From: Trichopria drosophilae
Taxonomy: Eukaryota > Arthropoda > Insecta > Hymenoptera > Diapriidae
NCBI GenBank assembly: GCA_030407085.1
Contig: CM059582.1
Location: 201,112,001-201,176,000 of the forward strand
DNA: 64,000 nucleotides
Direction: 5' to 3'
Below, one piece after another: positions 25,351 through 39,665 of the stretch. Numbering within the stretch: the stretch's first letter is position 1; every line of letters starts with the position of its first letter. A program made the position numbers and the translations under genes. A model generated the notes under the pieces. It had not been told where the DNA came from and did not search any database. It saw only the letters and a program-made list of their open reading frames with translations.

Positions 25351-27084
25351 AGGGATGGGTTAATGCGAGGTTAATTTTGATTATCGGTAACGTGATTTGT
25401 TCCCCAGCAATCTTGCTGTTAAGTATATGGGACTGTTCGTTACAGGAGTCTTATGACAAATATATCAGATGAATAGTTTTGCATCTTAAGTGATGATATA
25501 TAAAGTAAATGCACTTGAGAAGTGTGCAACCTAAACTATTAATATAGTTATATAGAAAGAATCTACTATATACATCAATAATAATATAGGTTCATATAAT
25601 CAGGTTGACACTAGGCACAGGGATTAGAATATAATTTTTCAGGGGTTTTGTTGCGCAGGATCTGAATCTGAAGTGAAAAAATCTCTTATTTAGCTCTTGT
25701 TTTCGACATATCTCAACCGAAAAGATCAGTTACTTTTTCTTGAATTTCAGGTTATCTAACATAAAATTTTTGCTTTTACTAAAAAACTAAAACAGTTGCA
25801 AGCCTAACCGTTTCAAATGCTGTGAAATGTTCATGTTTATGACAGGTTCAGAGTACTTTATGGTGATTTATAGTCGTTGGTAGACAATAAAATCAGATCC
25901 TACACTATCGCAAATACAGGTAAAAATCATCGTCTTTAGCTTGTTTTAGATATGTTTTAGGTTAACTTTTAGTTTAGGATATCTTGGTAGCTAGAGTCAC
26001 TTCAGAGATTTAGAAGTCAGATTTGGATTTAACGCACCAAAACCTTTGAAAAAGAATATTTTTCCGAATAGAAATGTATTATCGTCTTGATTAGGATCTA
26101 ACTAGAGCGTTACGCACCTGATTTGGGCCTTACTAAATTTCAACTTTAGTTTATATCTGTGTTAAAGTGTCCACATGACTGTGTCCTCCTGTGTAATGTT
26201 TTAAAACTGCTTCGAAATAGTGATACCTTACGTTCAAAACCGAAATTCCATATAGGAAGAAACAATGTGGAAGTCATGGGATTACATGGGCAAAACCACA
26301 AAACTTTAAACTTTTGCAATCCGTTAATGAAGGACAAAAATAAATTCTCCATACTGGGATTATTGACAAAGCGTAAGGTATCGATAACAAATATTGAGGA
26401 TGAAAAAGCTATGAAAATAACATGTTTAATTGTTACATGTCAAATCGTTTTTCATATTTCAGTAAATCAATTTTGGAACCAAGTTGCCTATGATTGAAAA
26501 TTTACAGTCGTTGGCAATTAGTTGTTACAGAAGGTAGAATACATCGAAAAATAAGTTGTGGGTACCTCGAAATAAAATCTGTAATGAAGAAAAGTCGTGC
26601 GGCATGAATTAATGAAAAAAGTGATACCTTATACATTTTGATCCATGACTTTTGAAACGCGTAATGTAATGGGACCATGCGTGGCGGAATTATTTATGGT
26701 CATATTATAAATGATTTCCAGCAAATAAAATTAATACGTCTAGTAAGCAAATCGTACTTTTTTTAAAAATACAACGTTTTTGACAGACTCGCGTATAATT
26801 TATAATCATATGCCCTAATTACACTTGTGTTTTATTGATCTATATACCGTATAAGTATTTTGAAGTTGTTCTGCAAAAATATCAAATGTGTCACCATCAA
26901 ATTATCAATTACAAATTATTGCGCGAACTTCTTAGCACGATGTAAAATATTTATTGCAGTATTTTCTATCTTCTTGCACATTATACACAAAAGAACTTAT
27001 AGTAATTAGAGTTTGTTTAGTGCAATTTGTAACTATTGTAATGTAGAATGCAATAAAATAAATGAAACCATTTACATTTCGGTG
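25351..27084. other. AT-rich stretch without a supported feature
   Basis: The longest frame is 112 residues (26159-26497, plus), with no recognisable domain and a length that is not surprising by chance in 64 kb. I see nothing else. Confidence 0.5.
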
Positions 27085-27485
27085 GTCGAGGTCATATGCA
27101 GGGTGTCAATTAAGTCCCAGGCGGTAAAATATTTTCTCATGTAAGACATTTTTTAAAAAAGTCAAGGTCATTTCTGAAGTAATTTTCTACGAGAAATTCC
27201 ACGGTGTCCTTTAATTTGACCTTGGGCTTATGGTTTTTAAATAGAACCCCCCATTTTTGACACCGGCAATCGAAAGAGCGGGATATTTTACGATTTTGGG
27301 GGTCACTCTAAGGTTATTTAAACTCGACCAAGGTCTGGATATCTTTTGGAATAAATGTCGTTTCATTTATTTTTGTTACGACCAAAACTAATAACTTTAA
27401 CAAGTCCTATTTAGTAGTGACTAGCAGCATGACATTACGAAGATGACCTTCAAGGTTGTTTCAAAGTCAACTTTTTTATTTACTT
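27085..27485. repeat. Dispersed AAGGTCA-rich repeat
   Basis: The stretch opens with GCAGGGTGTCAATTAAGTCC and contains TCAAGGTCATTT, TTTGACCTTGG, GACCAAGGTCTGG and GACCTTCAAGG, so TCAAGGTCA-like motifs occur in both orientations. Motif use resembles the repeats at 10.55 and 22.28 kb. It ends where the GA microsatellite begins. Confidence 0.5.
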
Positions 27486-27492
27486 TGAGCTC

Positions 27493-27588
27493 GAGATTGA
27501 GAGTGAGAGAGAGAGAGAGGGAGGGAGAGAGAGAGAGAGAGATGGAGAAAGAGAGAGAGAGAGGGGGATGGAGAAAGAGAGAGAGAGA
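27493..27588 (+). repeat. (GA)n microsatellite
   Basis: About 96 bp of imperfect GA repeat is interrupted by GGGA and by two copies of GGATGGAGAAAGAGAGAGAGA or close variants, so the array has a higher-order unit. Confidence 0.95.
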
Positions 27589-29702
27589 TTATAAAAGATT
27601 TTAAAAGAAATTTATTAAAAAATACGAGCATTATTTTCTTGCATCATTGGATAAACAATTATAGAATTGAAAATGTGAGGGAGGGAAAGGTGAGGGAAAT
27701 CGTTCCATTTTACGGTCTACTTTTTTCTAGTAACTGTGAATAGTAAGAACAGTTGCACTTCCTCAAGCAAATTACTAAATTTATTACAGTGTTTATGCTA
27801 TAGTTGACTAATTTTCCAGAGCTACTACTAGATTACGACTAGAATTACGTACATTACAAAAAAAAACAAAAGATATGACAATAATTTTACTAACTAAATA
27901 AAATGTTACTTTATTGAACGTACTATATTAAATAATACACAATCATAGCAGTTATATTTTTAAAAACTATATTTTTCTATGTACTCCGATTTAATAGTGA
28001 TTTTTATAGTTTCTCGATCTACCTTCCGATTCGACGATAAACTTTTCTAGAGTCTTTTTACTATAAAATAATTTTATGCCCGTCTCGATGTGCCCTCGGC
28101 ATCATAAAACTAATTCAGTTAACTTATTCCATCAGAAGCTGATGTTGATCGTTCGACTGTTCAAATAGACGTGATATGCGAAAATAAATTTTATGCCTTT
28201 TGGGGAAATGTTCATTTGAAGTGGATAGGTTCGAGAAATACCTTGATAGAAGAGTATACTGTCAAATTAAACGAGTTACTTTTGTTTATGCCGATTTATT
28301 TGGTTGCCATACCATAATATTTCGTGAGGATAATTTAAGCTTGATTAGTAGAAAATATATTGTTAAAGTTAATATTAAGAAACGCTGCGAGTTTATATTA
28401 ATAATTTTAAAATATTTATCGTATTTATTTTAATAACTATATAAGCAAACTATTTGAAATTGTTCTTAAAAATATAATTTCGAATTATCACGATGAAGTT
28501 TAGGACAGTTAAAATTTAGGTTTACCCCTTAAGAACTAATTAAGTATACACAAAAGAAGTTCGTCGAATATTAACATTGTTAAGTATTGTTGGTACTGCT
28601 TGATGCTATTCACAAAAGAAAAAAACTTTTTAAGAAAATCAACGTTGGAAAAGGTTAGCTGTAGCTGCTAACTTTTAGCAGATACAGTAGAGATTAATTC
28701 AATTACATATGCTACTTTAGTTTTTCCGCTAAATTTTTAAGTGAATTATTCATTGCAAATTATTCATTATCAATACTTACTTTGTAAGATTAGTAACAAA
28801 CTAGTCGCAGCTAGTGGAGTTAGCTGTGGAACTAAATAATTTTTTTTTGTTTTGCACGTTGATATTACATAAAAATCGAAATATTAATAAACCTACGATT
28901 TTTAACTCATTCATTTGACTCTGCAGGTGACCTAACTTAATTTATTATACACTTAGTTATAGCACGCGCTTCGTACAAGTAAGTATAATGAGTAACCAAA
29001 TACCGATAAACTTTATTGACTTACTTACACAAACATCGTTTGCGCATTCAAATCAATATTTATTTGTATACTATTAAGTAAACATTTACATACACTAAGT
29101 AGAATGTACTAACATAAGAAAATATTTACTTTTTTCATGACATTTTCTTATTACAGTAAAAAGAATCGCCTATATTTAAATAAACAAAATATTTTGTGTG
29201 TGAATTCGTAAATCTGAAAGAACTACAAAAAACAATATTTATATTAAAAAAGCTAAAATAAACAATAACACTCGCTGATAGTTTTCTTGGTATTAAACTC
29301 GTTGTAAGGAAGTATGTAAAGATACAAGTTAGAATTGCAGTCACGAGGTCGCAAGCACGCCGATAATGTGGAAATGTTCCAAGGATTCGAGGAACACGGC
29401 ATCTAATAACATACATTCTGTACAAGTGTATTTTCGGGTAATATATGCAGAGTGTAATTTTGCAACGTTATATTTTGTATATCTACACTTATACCTGTTT
29501 CGATTTCGAGAGATATCAATTTATGTAAATTGTTTAAGTGGTTATACACATACCCATTTGAATTTCATTTCTTCCTTGGCTTCAACTTCAGGTTGTTACT
29601 TTCACTCTGTTAGTATTTTAAGTTTGGTAAAGAGATACTATCAGGATGAATGGAAAATTGTTACGAAGACAATTTTTTCCTCTGATATAGTATAGACACA
29701 AT
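27589..29702. other. AT-rich stretch without a supported feature
   Basis: Only chance-length frames occur (longest 96 residues, minus, 29135-29425). No RNA gene or structured repeat was seen. Confidence 0.5.
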
Positions 29703-29727
29703 TTATATAATATAATATAATATAATT
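29703..29727 (+). repeat. (ATAAT)n microsatellite
   Basis: A short pentanucleotide array of TATAA units, about five copies. Confidence 0.9.
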
Positions 29728-29837
29728 TCAATTAATTTGTAGTAGTATATATTGCACTCAAATTATGAACGCTGCAGCTTGTAGTCTTTCTACACTACAA
29801 AATTGGGTGTCTTATGAGTGTCTTAAATGAAGATGGC

Positions 29838-29957
29838 ATAACCTCGACTTTTACACCCCAAAGGCGATCACTCGATTCCCTCGAGACGACTTCACCGCCC
29901 CTCAAGCGCCCTGACCGCCTGCGGGCATAAAAGTCCATTTTACGCCCTTGTAACGAA
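29838..29957 (-). repeat. Dispersed hairpin repeat family H, copy 2
   Basis: Read on the minus strand it begins TACAAGGGCGTAAAA-TGGAC-TTTTATGCCC, a 10-bp-stem hairpin. It continues CCGCAGGCGGTCAG, then CTCGAGGGAATCGAGTGATC, then a terminal TGTAAAAGTCG. Order and spacing match 11581-11695. The overlapping 64-residue minus-strand frame is not a gene. Confidence 0.65.
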
Positions 29958-32900
29958 AATAACTCATAAACCAGTGTAGGTAAGTACAATCAGAAACGTG
30001 TCTTTTACCCAGTACTAGAATTGTTATATCCGTAACATTTTTCGCATACATTTCTCTTTCAACAATTAGTATTTTTTTTTTATTTGAAAATTGTCAAACA
30101 ATTGAAGAAATACAAATACTTTCTGTTATTTGTAATTAAATATTCGTTTATAATAGGGAGAGTGCCATCTTCCTGAGTAGATCTGTATTACAATAATCAT
30201 GTAAATATAATTTGATGGGGACCGGATCCCGAATTTTCAGCTAGGTTAAGTAATAACTAAAAAAATTGTAAATATTTTTTTCTGGCAGTATTTTAGGTGA
30301 GAAATAATGTGAAATGAAAAAAAAAATTGAAAATGACCTTGGCGCTAGTTTTCATTACGATGTTCATATTTAGCAGACCAAAATACGTCGAAAAACGTAG
30401 TTTCAAAATAACGGACGCTGTGAGGGTTCCACAAATATTATTTAAGATTTTCTCAAAAGTGCAAAAAATTATTTTTTTTTCGCCCGAATTTTTAGATGGC
30501 TCTTTTTTTATTTTGTTTCTTAACCCCTCTGTAAAAAATAAGGGTATGGATTTTGCTTCATTTCAACTTTGAGTAAAATAAGTATGTCAAAAATGCAGGA
30601 AAAACTCATCAATTGTATTGCATTATTTAGTGATTTTCATCTTCAAATTAGTATGGAGCAATTAATGCTAGTATACGTAGAATTTGTAAAAATACTTTGT
30701 AATAAAATTCGTGTGCTAAACATACATATGTAAAAATAAATGCCGACATCTAAGCTAGTTTATTGCCTTGCTTTTTAATAATAAGAAAATGTTGCAATTG
30801 TTGATATCCGAGAAATTCATATTCGGGACTAATGTTACTGCTGCTCCTTTTACTTCTCGTCAAGCCGTATGCACATTGCTATTCATATGTATATGCACAC
30901 ATTTACATAAGACCAATGTGTTTTACCGGCATTAAACAGTAAACGCCTATTCTGGAAAATGTACTGACGAAACTCTAATAAATTACTTTTGTAACATTTA
31001 GTTTTAAATTTGTATAACTGTTAATATTCTCACAAAAATAAATAACGAACGTTTGTATCTTAAATTTAGCATTATATAGAAAATATCAAGATTAAAATTA
31101 CTCATTTATACTTAACAAAATGTTTATTTTGCTGACAATATTTCGTTTCAAATTAGAAAAGTCTCATTTAAAATCCCAAGTATTTTCTAAAAATGCAATT
31201 TTCCAATATTAAAAAAACAATTTAAATCGTGAATGTTATCTAAATTTAAGAAAAGTGGTAAATTATCAAACCTGAGAATTGAAATGTAAGCCTCGTTTGT
31301 TGCAGATTTTATATGTGAATACTCAATTGTCGGAAATTTTTTAAATTGTAGTATTATTTTATCAGGTCTCGTTTATTGTCCTTCTGGAGAACTTATGGCC
31401 CGATTAGGGCCTATTTCCAGTCTGATCTACTTGGGATTATTTTACAACTGACAATGCGATCGGTAACTTATCTTTAATGTTTTTATTCAAAGGGAAAGTT
31501 TGCTACTCTTGTTAGCAACAGAAATTAAGCCTATTTTTATATTTTTTTTATTTTGTTTTTTGTTTATTAAGCTTTTCAGATCTCACGAAGGATCTATTTC
31601 GACTGTAATTAAAGTAATTAAAAATAAACCGAAATTAAGCCTATTTCTGAAGTAAACTATTCAATTGCGGTTTTCGAAAAAAATGTCTTTACTTTCCCCC
31701 ATGTACTATTTTGTATTAATTTTATTGTTTAACAACTTCGTTTCGTTGTACAATTTGCGAATGTTTTTTTATGACACTTAAATGAAAAATTTCTATTTAA
31801 AGTTGTGACATCCAATGAATTGAATCCCTGGGTTGAATGCAGAATTCACGATGTAGCGTACTACAATCTACACCGCTTCTGGAACAGATTAGCTATGAGA
31901 AAAAGAAAACGTAGAATGTGTGCGTCCAGCTGCTAACATATAAATTCAGTATACTAATTTACAGTAATTCAGATGTCTTCATCCATGATGACACGACAAA
32001 CATGGAGAATATTAGATATAGTTTAGATCATGCAGCATTTTTGTCTTATAACTTAGGTGCACTATAACGCACCATATTATACCAAACGTTTTTCGAATTT
32101 GAATCTCCTTTCGAATTCCTGTTCTAGTTTAGTTCTCCAGTATGCATTACGATAATCGACGATTCGAGATAGACTCAAAGACACCACTATCGGTATATTT
32201 TACGGCGGCTGAAATTGTTCCTATTTTCTCCAGTGTTCTTTCGTTCAAAATTTTCTTTTCCAGATTCTTACATAATTATATCATCTCTTATATAATTTGT
32301 TTTACAAGTCATCATTCTGATTCATAACTAAAAGCAATTTTTAAATAGTGAGATAACAATTTTGTTATTAGTTATTTTGTTAATTCTCAATTTATCCTCA
32401 GAAATAAAATTTCGTTTCGAGACTTTAACCGAGTCCAACATTTAATTATTACCATCTGTTAGTCATTGATCCTTCAAAAATGTTATGCATAATTTTTGTG
32501 TGATATTTCGTATTCATTATAAGATTTTAATAATATGGCAAGATAATAATGACAAATGCCTTCATTTAAATCTTATCAGAAAACTGTTCTAGAAAGCTAT
32601 TTAGCAGACTTTTTCAATTTCAAATTGTCATATTATATTGTCACTTAGCAATCACTTTGAAGACATTGGTCAAACTACTTAGAGAACACGAAGATACTCG
32701 CTCGAATGTCACGGGGCTTTTGAAACAGCTGCTGAAAATGTTTAAGTAAGCTAGATGGGAAACCATTTGCAGAACAATTATGTATTTGAGGGTTCTCACG
32801 AAAGCCTTCGAAAGATAATTGCGTTAATTCGGAAGGTATTGCCAATCCCTCTTCGTGAAATTTCTCCGAATAATATCTCAGATATCTTAGAGGGTATTCG

Positions 32901-33671
32901 ACAACTCTTAAGGAATATTCTTATCAAAACCTACTGGCGATCATTCAGGCTTCTTTCAAAATTTTATATTGAGCAAAGTTTTCGGTTGAGTTTACTGAAA
33001 ACCCCAGTTGTTTTGATAACCCAAATATCGATTCTGATGGACGTAAAATCGCAATTAAAATTTGAAATCCTAGGAAATCATGTTTTTATAAATAGGGTTT
33101 CTTTTTGTATGTCGTTAAGAATATTTGTGTAGTGTTTCTATGGAACATTTCTTTTTTTTCTGTAAATTCGCTAAAACTGAAAATTACGGTTTTTTTTCAA
33201 TAATCAAGGTTTTCGTATCGGAAACAATTAGAGAATGAACAGCATTGTTTATTTCTTTTGTAATTATCAATATATTAACAAAAACACTTGTATAAATTTT
33301 TACCTAAACTGACAAATGCGAGTGAAAATGAATACAGCTGTATTATACTCATTATCAAATCTGGTGATTTGGTTTCGATTTTTTGAATAGTTATACGCGC
33401 ATATCCCTTTTTTGTCTATAGATTACATATTTCATACATCATTATTTTTAAATGACCGCAAATGTACGACATCATTACTTTAGATGTGGAAATCGAAAAT
33501 GTATGTAAGGAATTCCATGGAACTTTTAAAATTCGACTTTCGAAAATTTTGTTTGATGGCACTTTAATCAGCCTTACACCATTACATTTCTAGGGCCTCA
33601 AAGTTAGGCATATTTTTGCATAATTCCTAATCGATTTGACAAAATATATTGCATAAATGTTACTTATAATT
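29958..33671. other. AT-rich interval; one doubtful 125-codon frame at 32755-33132
   Basis: The plus-strand frame at 32755-33132 opens with ATGGGAAACC and encodes 125 residues with hydrophobic stretches but no recognisable domain. With stop codons at roughly 7% of codons, about one frame of this length is expected by chance in a window this size. I therefore do not call it a gene. Nothing else is supported in this interval. Confidence 0.45.
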
Positions 33672-33915
33672 ACACAGAACCACAAAAAAATTTGTTTCGA
33701 AATCACTCGAATCAGAAATAGTGGATCTTGCAGATTTTTGGCCCCTGAAAACGAATCCGTTATTCGATTTGGCTGATCACGTCAAAATTTTAAGATATCT
33801 GATCTGAAAAATATACAAAAATATACTTTTTGGCAATTTAAGGTTAGGATATGTGAAAAATCTGAAACGATGAGTTAACTATTTCTCGAAACAAATTTTG
33901 TTGTGGTCACTGTGT
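33672..33915. mobile_element. MITE-like element with ~35-bp inverted ends
   Basis: The left end ACACAG-AACCACAAAAAAATTTG then TTTCGAAAT is mirrored at the right end by ATTTCTCGAAACAAATTTT then GTTGTGGT and CTGTGT. The element is about 244 bp. The interior holds a TCTGATCTGAAAA segment and no frame. Flanking target duplication was not clear. Confidence 0.6.
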
Positions 33916-35565
33916 TATTAGTCACGCACGGCAATGTCTTAAACTCTTTTCCTTGGGACGTTTCGATACATTATTGGGCACAAAAGGATGCACTATAATT
34001 CTAAAACATTTAGATTTTCGTCTTTTTGTGTTTTTCTTTACGTTGCCTAAAATCAGAAGAATTAAAGCCTAAAGCGAAAAAAATCGATAGATGGTTTTTA
34101 ATGTAAACTCAATTTTGTTTATTTTTTATTTCTCTTCCTTAAAGGCCAACAAATTTTCTTAAATTGACAATTGGTTTATTCTTATTTGTTTTAAAATTAA
34201 AAAAAATGGCTGAAAAACATTTTTCCCCCTATTTTGAATTATATTCTATAATTAATGCAATCTTTTAATATAAAGTACTTGTAGTAGTTAGATCTTTAAA
34301 TGTTTAAATTAAGTAATCCTATGTATATATTTTGAAACGTTAAGTAATTCTGTATATAATATTTTTTAGAAAACTTTTTATATTTTCTTCTATTTCATAT
34401 TTTGTATTATTTACCTAACTAAGAACAGTGTAAGGTAATTGACAAGACTAAACTTTGGAATATAAACATTAAAAAAATTGAGCGAGGCTTCTGTCCGTTT
34501 AAAATATTTTGGCCTCTTTAACTGAAATTCTTTAAAAACAGATTTTGAAATATTGATTAAGTTTAATGAATCTTCGAAAGAAAGTTACATATTTGATCTG
34601 GCAAGCCAGTTTAAGTAACTTTATCTGCTTGAAATGTTTTTGACTCATTTTTATTTTCTTTTAAAAATGAACTTTTGATTGGTCGAAGTTAAATCAGCAA
34701 ATTTTTTTTTATTTCACAGCTAAATAAACCCACTTTAAAATACTCAGAACAGAATTTTACTTATGAAATATAATTCAAAATAGGTAAAAAACATATGTGT
34801 CCTCACTTTTTAATTTAATGACAATTAACAATTAAAAAAGGTTTTAATTTAAGACAAATTGTTCGTGAAACTTCAATGAGGAGAAATCTAAAGTAAGAAG
34901 ACTCTACTAAAGAAAGAGTTATTAATCGCCAAAATGTTCAGACTGCTATTTTAAAATCCTCCTAATGATTTTTGTCATTTTAGTACTAAATTCTTCCAAT
35001 TTTATAACTGAACAGATATCTGTTAAAAAACTTTAAATGGAAAGAATTTTTGCATTAAACTTAATCGATTCTCGCAGTCATTACATTATTTCCAGAAGAA
35101 TATTGTAAAACTTATCACTATTTTTTTGAAATGTTACCCATAAGTATATTTTTGCACCGGAATCAAGATTTACAAGATTAACTTCAGCAACAAAGTTGCC
35201 TTAGATTATGATAAAACACATCTTTTTCAAACTATTTTTTATGGATTATGTACAAATCCTATTGAACTTGTACTGTAGATATGAACGTGTTATTTGAAGG
35301 TAATTTTTTTATCGAAAATCCAACTTCATTAAGGAATTTTGTGTTTTGCATGGTCAAAGTAACAAAAATTATGTCTTGGCAATTAGTAATATTTTAAATA
35401 TTTAAGACTAAATACCCGAAAAAGTAGGAAACGAATTTCATAAAAGCAGATTATGCACTTTTCATTTATTTACAATTATGAAATACCTACTGCATAGACT
35501 AAAGTTCAGTAATACAGGTTATAAACAAAATAAAAAGAGCAAAATCTAATTGGAATTAGTGTTAC
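33916..35565. other. AT-rich stretch without a supported feature
   Basis: Very AT-rich with many homopolymer tracts. No frame, repeat or RNA gene stands out. Confidence 0.5.
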
Positions 35566-35826
35566 TACACAGAGAGAAAAAAACTGTTGGAACCACGAAA
35601 AAATAGTGGAATCGATTTTAACCTCTTAAGTAGTAGATTTAACTATATGTAAGGTTAGAGTTAATATTTGAGGTTATGTACGAACGATTTAACAATCGGA
35701 AAATAGTAAATGAAACAATTTTATTGTACCGTTTACCATGGAAATAGGTAATTCAACATCTTTTGGACTTACGCGTTTTACTATTACAGAAAGGTTCCGT
35801 TCACTATTCCCCTTTCTCTCTGTGTA
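35566..35826. mobile_element. MITE-like element with TACACAGAGAGAAA ends
   Basis: The 14-bp left end TACACAGAGAGAAA (35566-35579) is perfectly mirrored by TTTCTCTCTGTGTA (35813-35826), giving a 261-bp element. The outermost TA on both sides would fit a TA target duplication of Tc1/mariner-type elements, but two bases are weak proof. The interior has no coding frame. Confidence 0.75.
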
Positions 35827-38800
35827 TAAAGCGCTTGTATTATTTTTCCGTGTCAATATATTTTTTTTAAATGTACAATAGAATAAAAGGCCATGTAGAA
35901 CAACCCTTTTTAGTAATGATACTGGAAACCTTTAAAATAAAAATTAATTCACCTAATTTTTAGCGTAAGTGATAAAGAGACATAGTTTTTTAAATTGGCA
36001 AAATGGAAGTGTTTCCGAAACGCTATTTATTCGTGTTTTAGTGGTGTATAGACCAGATTTTACGAATAAAGTAAGTGGTCACATATCAAGAGCTGTCCAC
36101 CCGTAAACTCGATATCGCATACGGAAACTAACGACAAACATAAAAGTTGCCCGGAGATAGTAAACATACAAGTACGTATTAACCGCCATAAAAAATCCCC
36201 ATAAAACTTAAAGTGTCCGTGATGTACGGAAAAAACCACTAGCTTGTAAAAATTACGGTCATGATTTACAATTGAGCAGAAATGTATAACTGCAACTTTG
36301 GTAAAAAGTGAGCGATGTTGCTGATCACTAACTTTTTTATGATAGATTCCAAAATTACACATTTAGTGAAACGGAAATTGGAAATACCGACAATATTAAT
36401 TTTTTAAAATAGTATCAAGTTTAGTAACAATTGTAAAACGAGAACAACATTTGCAATAAACAACCTAACTTTTAACATCTCGACTTCGACTTTTTATGCT
36501 GGATGCATCGCACGAGAGGCACGTGTTTCGCGCGTATCATCATGCTTGGCCACGCGAGACCAGATGAAAATGTCAGGATGGGAATTTAACATCTTTTTCC
36601 CGATTTTTCAAGCATGATATTTTTACATTCACCAAAAAAAAACTTTTTAATATTTATGATTGCAGTGCATTAGTACGGAAAACAGATGAGCAACGTGCTC
36701 TAAAAGAAATGAAAACATTACATACAAATAATTTTACTGTTCGAGATTCTGCAAATTTTATTTTTTTTATTTGGTATGTCGAAGAGGACATTTGACAAAA
36801 ATGAAATTGCTGCGAAAAAATCTAAATAATTTCTCAAGTTCTTAGTCTCGAATTCGAAATGCTTCTAAATTTATAGTTTTACGTCGTTGAAGCGTAAATC
36901 GCAAATTGTGTAACAGCAGGTGGGGTAAAGAATCTTCGTATCTCGTGAGTGTTCAAGAAAACGACGAAGAGAACACGGAAGGACGTCGGTAAAAGAATCA
37001 CAAGCGAACAAAACAAAGAGATAAAAAGAAAACGAAGTAATAAAAATAAAACAAAAGTATGCACTGTTTTAGCGTCTAGGGCTTATATTAGCACCTTTAC
37101 TTCTATTACTTTCGTGCGATACCTTACTTAGCGTGCTTCATTGTATCCACTTAAACTTTTAGGTGTTATTTACTTTAGTTAGTTTTTTCGTAATGTTCTC
37201 AGTAAGTTTGTTTTGGAATGAAGTTTTTAATTTGGCGACGTTAGCTCACTAAATTTTCTAAAGTGAAATCTGGAGCATTATAACTATTGAGCGCTAATGA
37301 AAATAAGAATTTCATATCTTATATTTTCGTGCTTTTTTATGTTTAGAATTTTAATTTCACACCTTTAATTATACTTCAATGAATTGTGTGTGGAAAGTAT
37401 GTAAAAAAAATACATCTTTTATTCAGTCGATGTAATTAATTTTACTATTTTTATGAAAGCTATTAATAAATAGTGCAAATTACTCAAATATGCAATTAAA
37501 TTTTACCGCTCCTTTCACGTTAGTCAGACTATTTCTTCCATTATACATTCATCAACTGCATTCCTAGTTATTTTAAATAATTTGCGAATGTTACTGCAAC
37601 TAATGTATTGCAGTTTAGCCTCCGTTAAAGATCTCATGGTAGAAACCACTTTTTTAACGCTCCGGGAGCAGAACTCGACTTTGCGCCCTGCAGCGAAATC
37701 TTCGTTTGCAAATTACCGAGCCCCACGCCCGCCGTACCAAACAATATAGGATCCAACAAGTGCGATTGTTATGATCGCATCGCTTATTGCGACAAACTTC
37801 GCACTAGCCAAGGATTTGTAATTGCACCCTTGTTACACAAGATACTATTGTTTCACTGTTGATAATTTTCGAATTATTTAAATATTAAAAGCGAAAATGG
37901 TTGAACGGTCAATACAACTAATGCTGTTCTAGGGCGCAAATTTAACTTTTAGAAATATAATCATTAAGTATTATAAACACTGAAAAAGCAATATTTAAAT
38001 TAATTTAAAAAATGCGACTAAAATCTGGAAATTAGTAAATTGAATGAAAGGGAAATGTAATATACAGATGACTTACTATACATTGATGGACTTTAAGATA
38101 TCTTAAAGTATATTTAATTAATCATTGTTAATATTTCTTTGGACAGTGTACATAATAAATAAACATAATTATTAAAAGTGTTCAACTACCATAATTAATA
38201 GCAATAACTAAAATGTGAATTTTGGAACGAAAACAATCTGAAATATAAAGATTTCTTAAACCCATTCGTGCAATGAATATTATACTCGTGAAATAAAGAA
38301 TATCCAGGTTGTTATTTCCAACTTCGTGTGTTATTAAACGCCACAATATTACTTTTAAGAAATAAGTATCATCAGAATAAGACCTAAGGTATTTAATCGC
38401 AAAAATTAAATTATGCATCGTACCTTCTGCCCAGATGCAGATAAGTACATGCAAATATCCCTATTTATTACGATTTATTGTAAATGACTTACTAGTATAT
38501 CGCCCGGGATTCTTGCTGAAAGTAATTCTAATAAAAATGTGGAGCTTCCAGCCGTAATCATAAAAATAACTCTAATCCTGCACTCTATGCGAGGTCGGAC
38601 GTTTTACCTAAACCCCAACTTCAGGCGGCAGTTCGGCTGTACTCTCGTCCTGTTGCCGTTTGCTGCATATTTGCTGCCTCTCTTTATTTACGTACATGTC
38701 ACTTGAACCGTAGAGTAAAATGTTTTTTCTTCCTGCATGTATATGTTACCTTAAGTCAATATAGCAGTAAGCTGGACTAATGTTTTCATTTGATTTTTTT

Positions 38801-39131
38801 TATGCGAAGTAAAGTCGCCTTTTATGAGTACAAACGTAGAAAAAATAATCAGGATTATATTGCTGGCTAATGCGCGTGCTCTTGTTATGAAATTTTGTGA
38901 AAAATTGATGATATTGGAAAATACGCAGGTTTATTGCCATGGCAAAATAAATACAATTGTTTCTACAATTTGTAAATTTGATGATTTACGATACACTGGA
39001 TAAAATGGAATGGGATTATTAATTAACGTAACTTTTATGTTCATTTTTTATCAACATCTGCAGTTTACCGGTTACTGAAACATCATATTCCATTAAGGGT
39101 GGTCTCAAGCGGTCCGCAGCGGCCGGTAGGT
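35827..39131. other. Gene-free interval
   Basis: Mostly AT-rich. Small GC-richer patches lie at about 36490-36570, 37650-37800 and 38570-38700. Frames are at most 100 residues and unrecognised. Confidence 0.5.
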
Positions 39132-39345
39132 TAGGAAGTTTCACTAAAAAACGTAAATTAATGATAACTGAATAAAATTTTCAAAATTCGGGCTCTGTAA
39201 AGGCAATTCTAAATATTATATACGGTTTCCTAGACAATAACAAAGACATCAATTAAAAATTCACGGAGAATTTAAATAATTTAAAAAATAAAGAAAAATC
39301 ACTTATTTCAAATTCTCGGTCCCCCATGAACACTTCAATAGCTTT
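39132..39345 (+). repeat. MITE family S, copy 1 (degenerate)
   Basis: The copy carries TTTCACTAAAAA-CGTAAAT, ATTTTCAAAATTCGGGCTCT and GTAAAGGCAATTCTAA, followed by a CGGAGAATTT-to-AAATTCTCGG inverted segment. It shares block order with 39476-39665, 42983-43310 and 54868-54962. Confidence 0.6.
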
Positions 39346-39475
39346 TTTTGTTTTTCCCGAAATTGTCTATTACGACTTAAGCCGTATTCCAAGCAGCCCC
39401 TCAGATGTTGTAAGAAATCAAAAAACTATGTCAACTACTTCAATGGCGTTCTAACGTGATCCCCTGATAGAGAAG

Positions 39476-39665
39476 GAATTTTCACTAAAAACCGTAAATA
39501 AAAAATGATGAATCGCTTATTCAACATTCGGGCTCTGTTAAGACAATTCTACTACAGACGGTATCCTAGAAAATATCGAAGAAATTAATTGAGAACTGAC
39601 CGCGAATTTTCGGAAATAAGTGATATTTATTTTTGTCGGTCTCAATTAATTTCGAAAATGGAATT
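39476..39665 (+). repeat. MITE family S, copy 2
   Basis: The copy carries TTTTCACTAAAAACCGTAAA, CATTCGGGCTCTGTTAAG, ACAATTCTA, CGGTATCCTAGAAAA, AATTAATTGAGAACTGACCG and CGAATTTTC. A mirrored TGTCGGTCTCAATTAATTTC follows. It lies about 340 bp downstream of copy 1 in the same orientation. Confidence 0.65.

Noticed and set aside
32755..33132. 125-codon plus-strand reading frame as a gene
   Set aside because: No domain, no family resemblance, and a length expected about once by chance in 64 kb of this composition.
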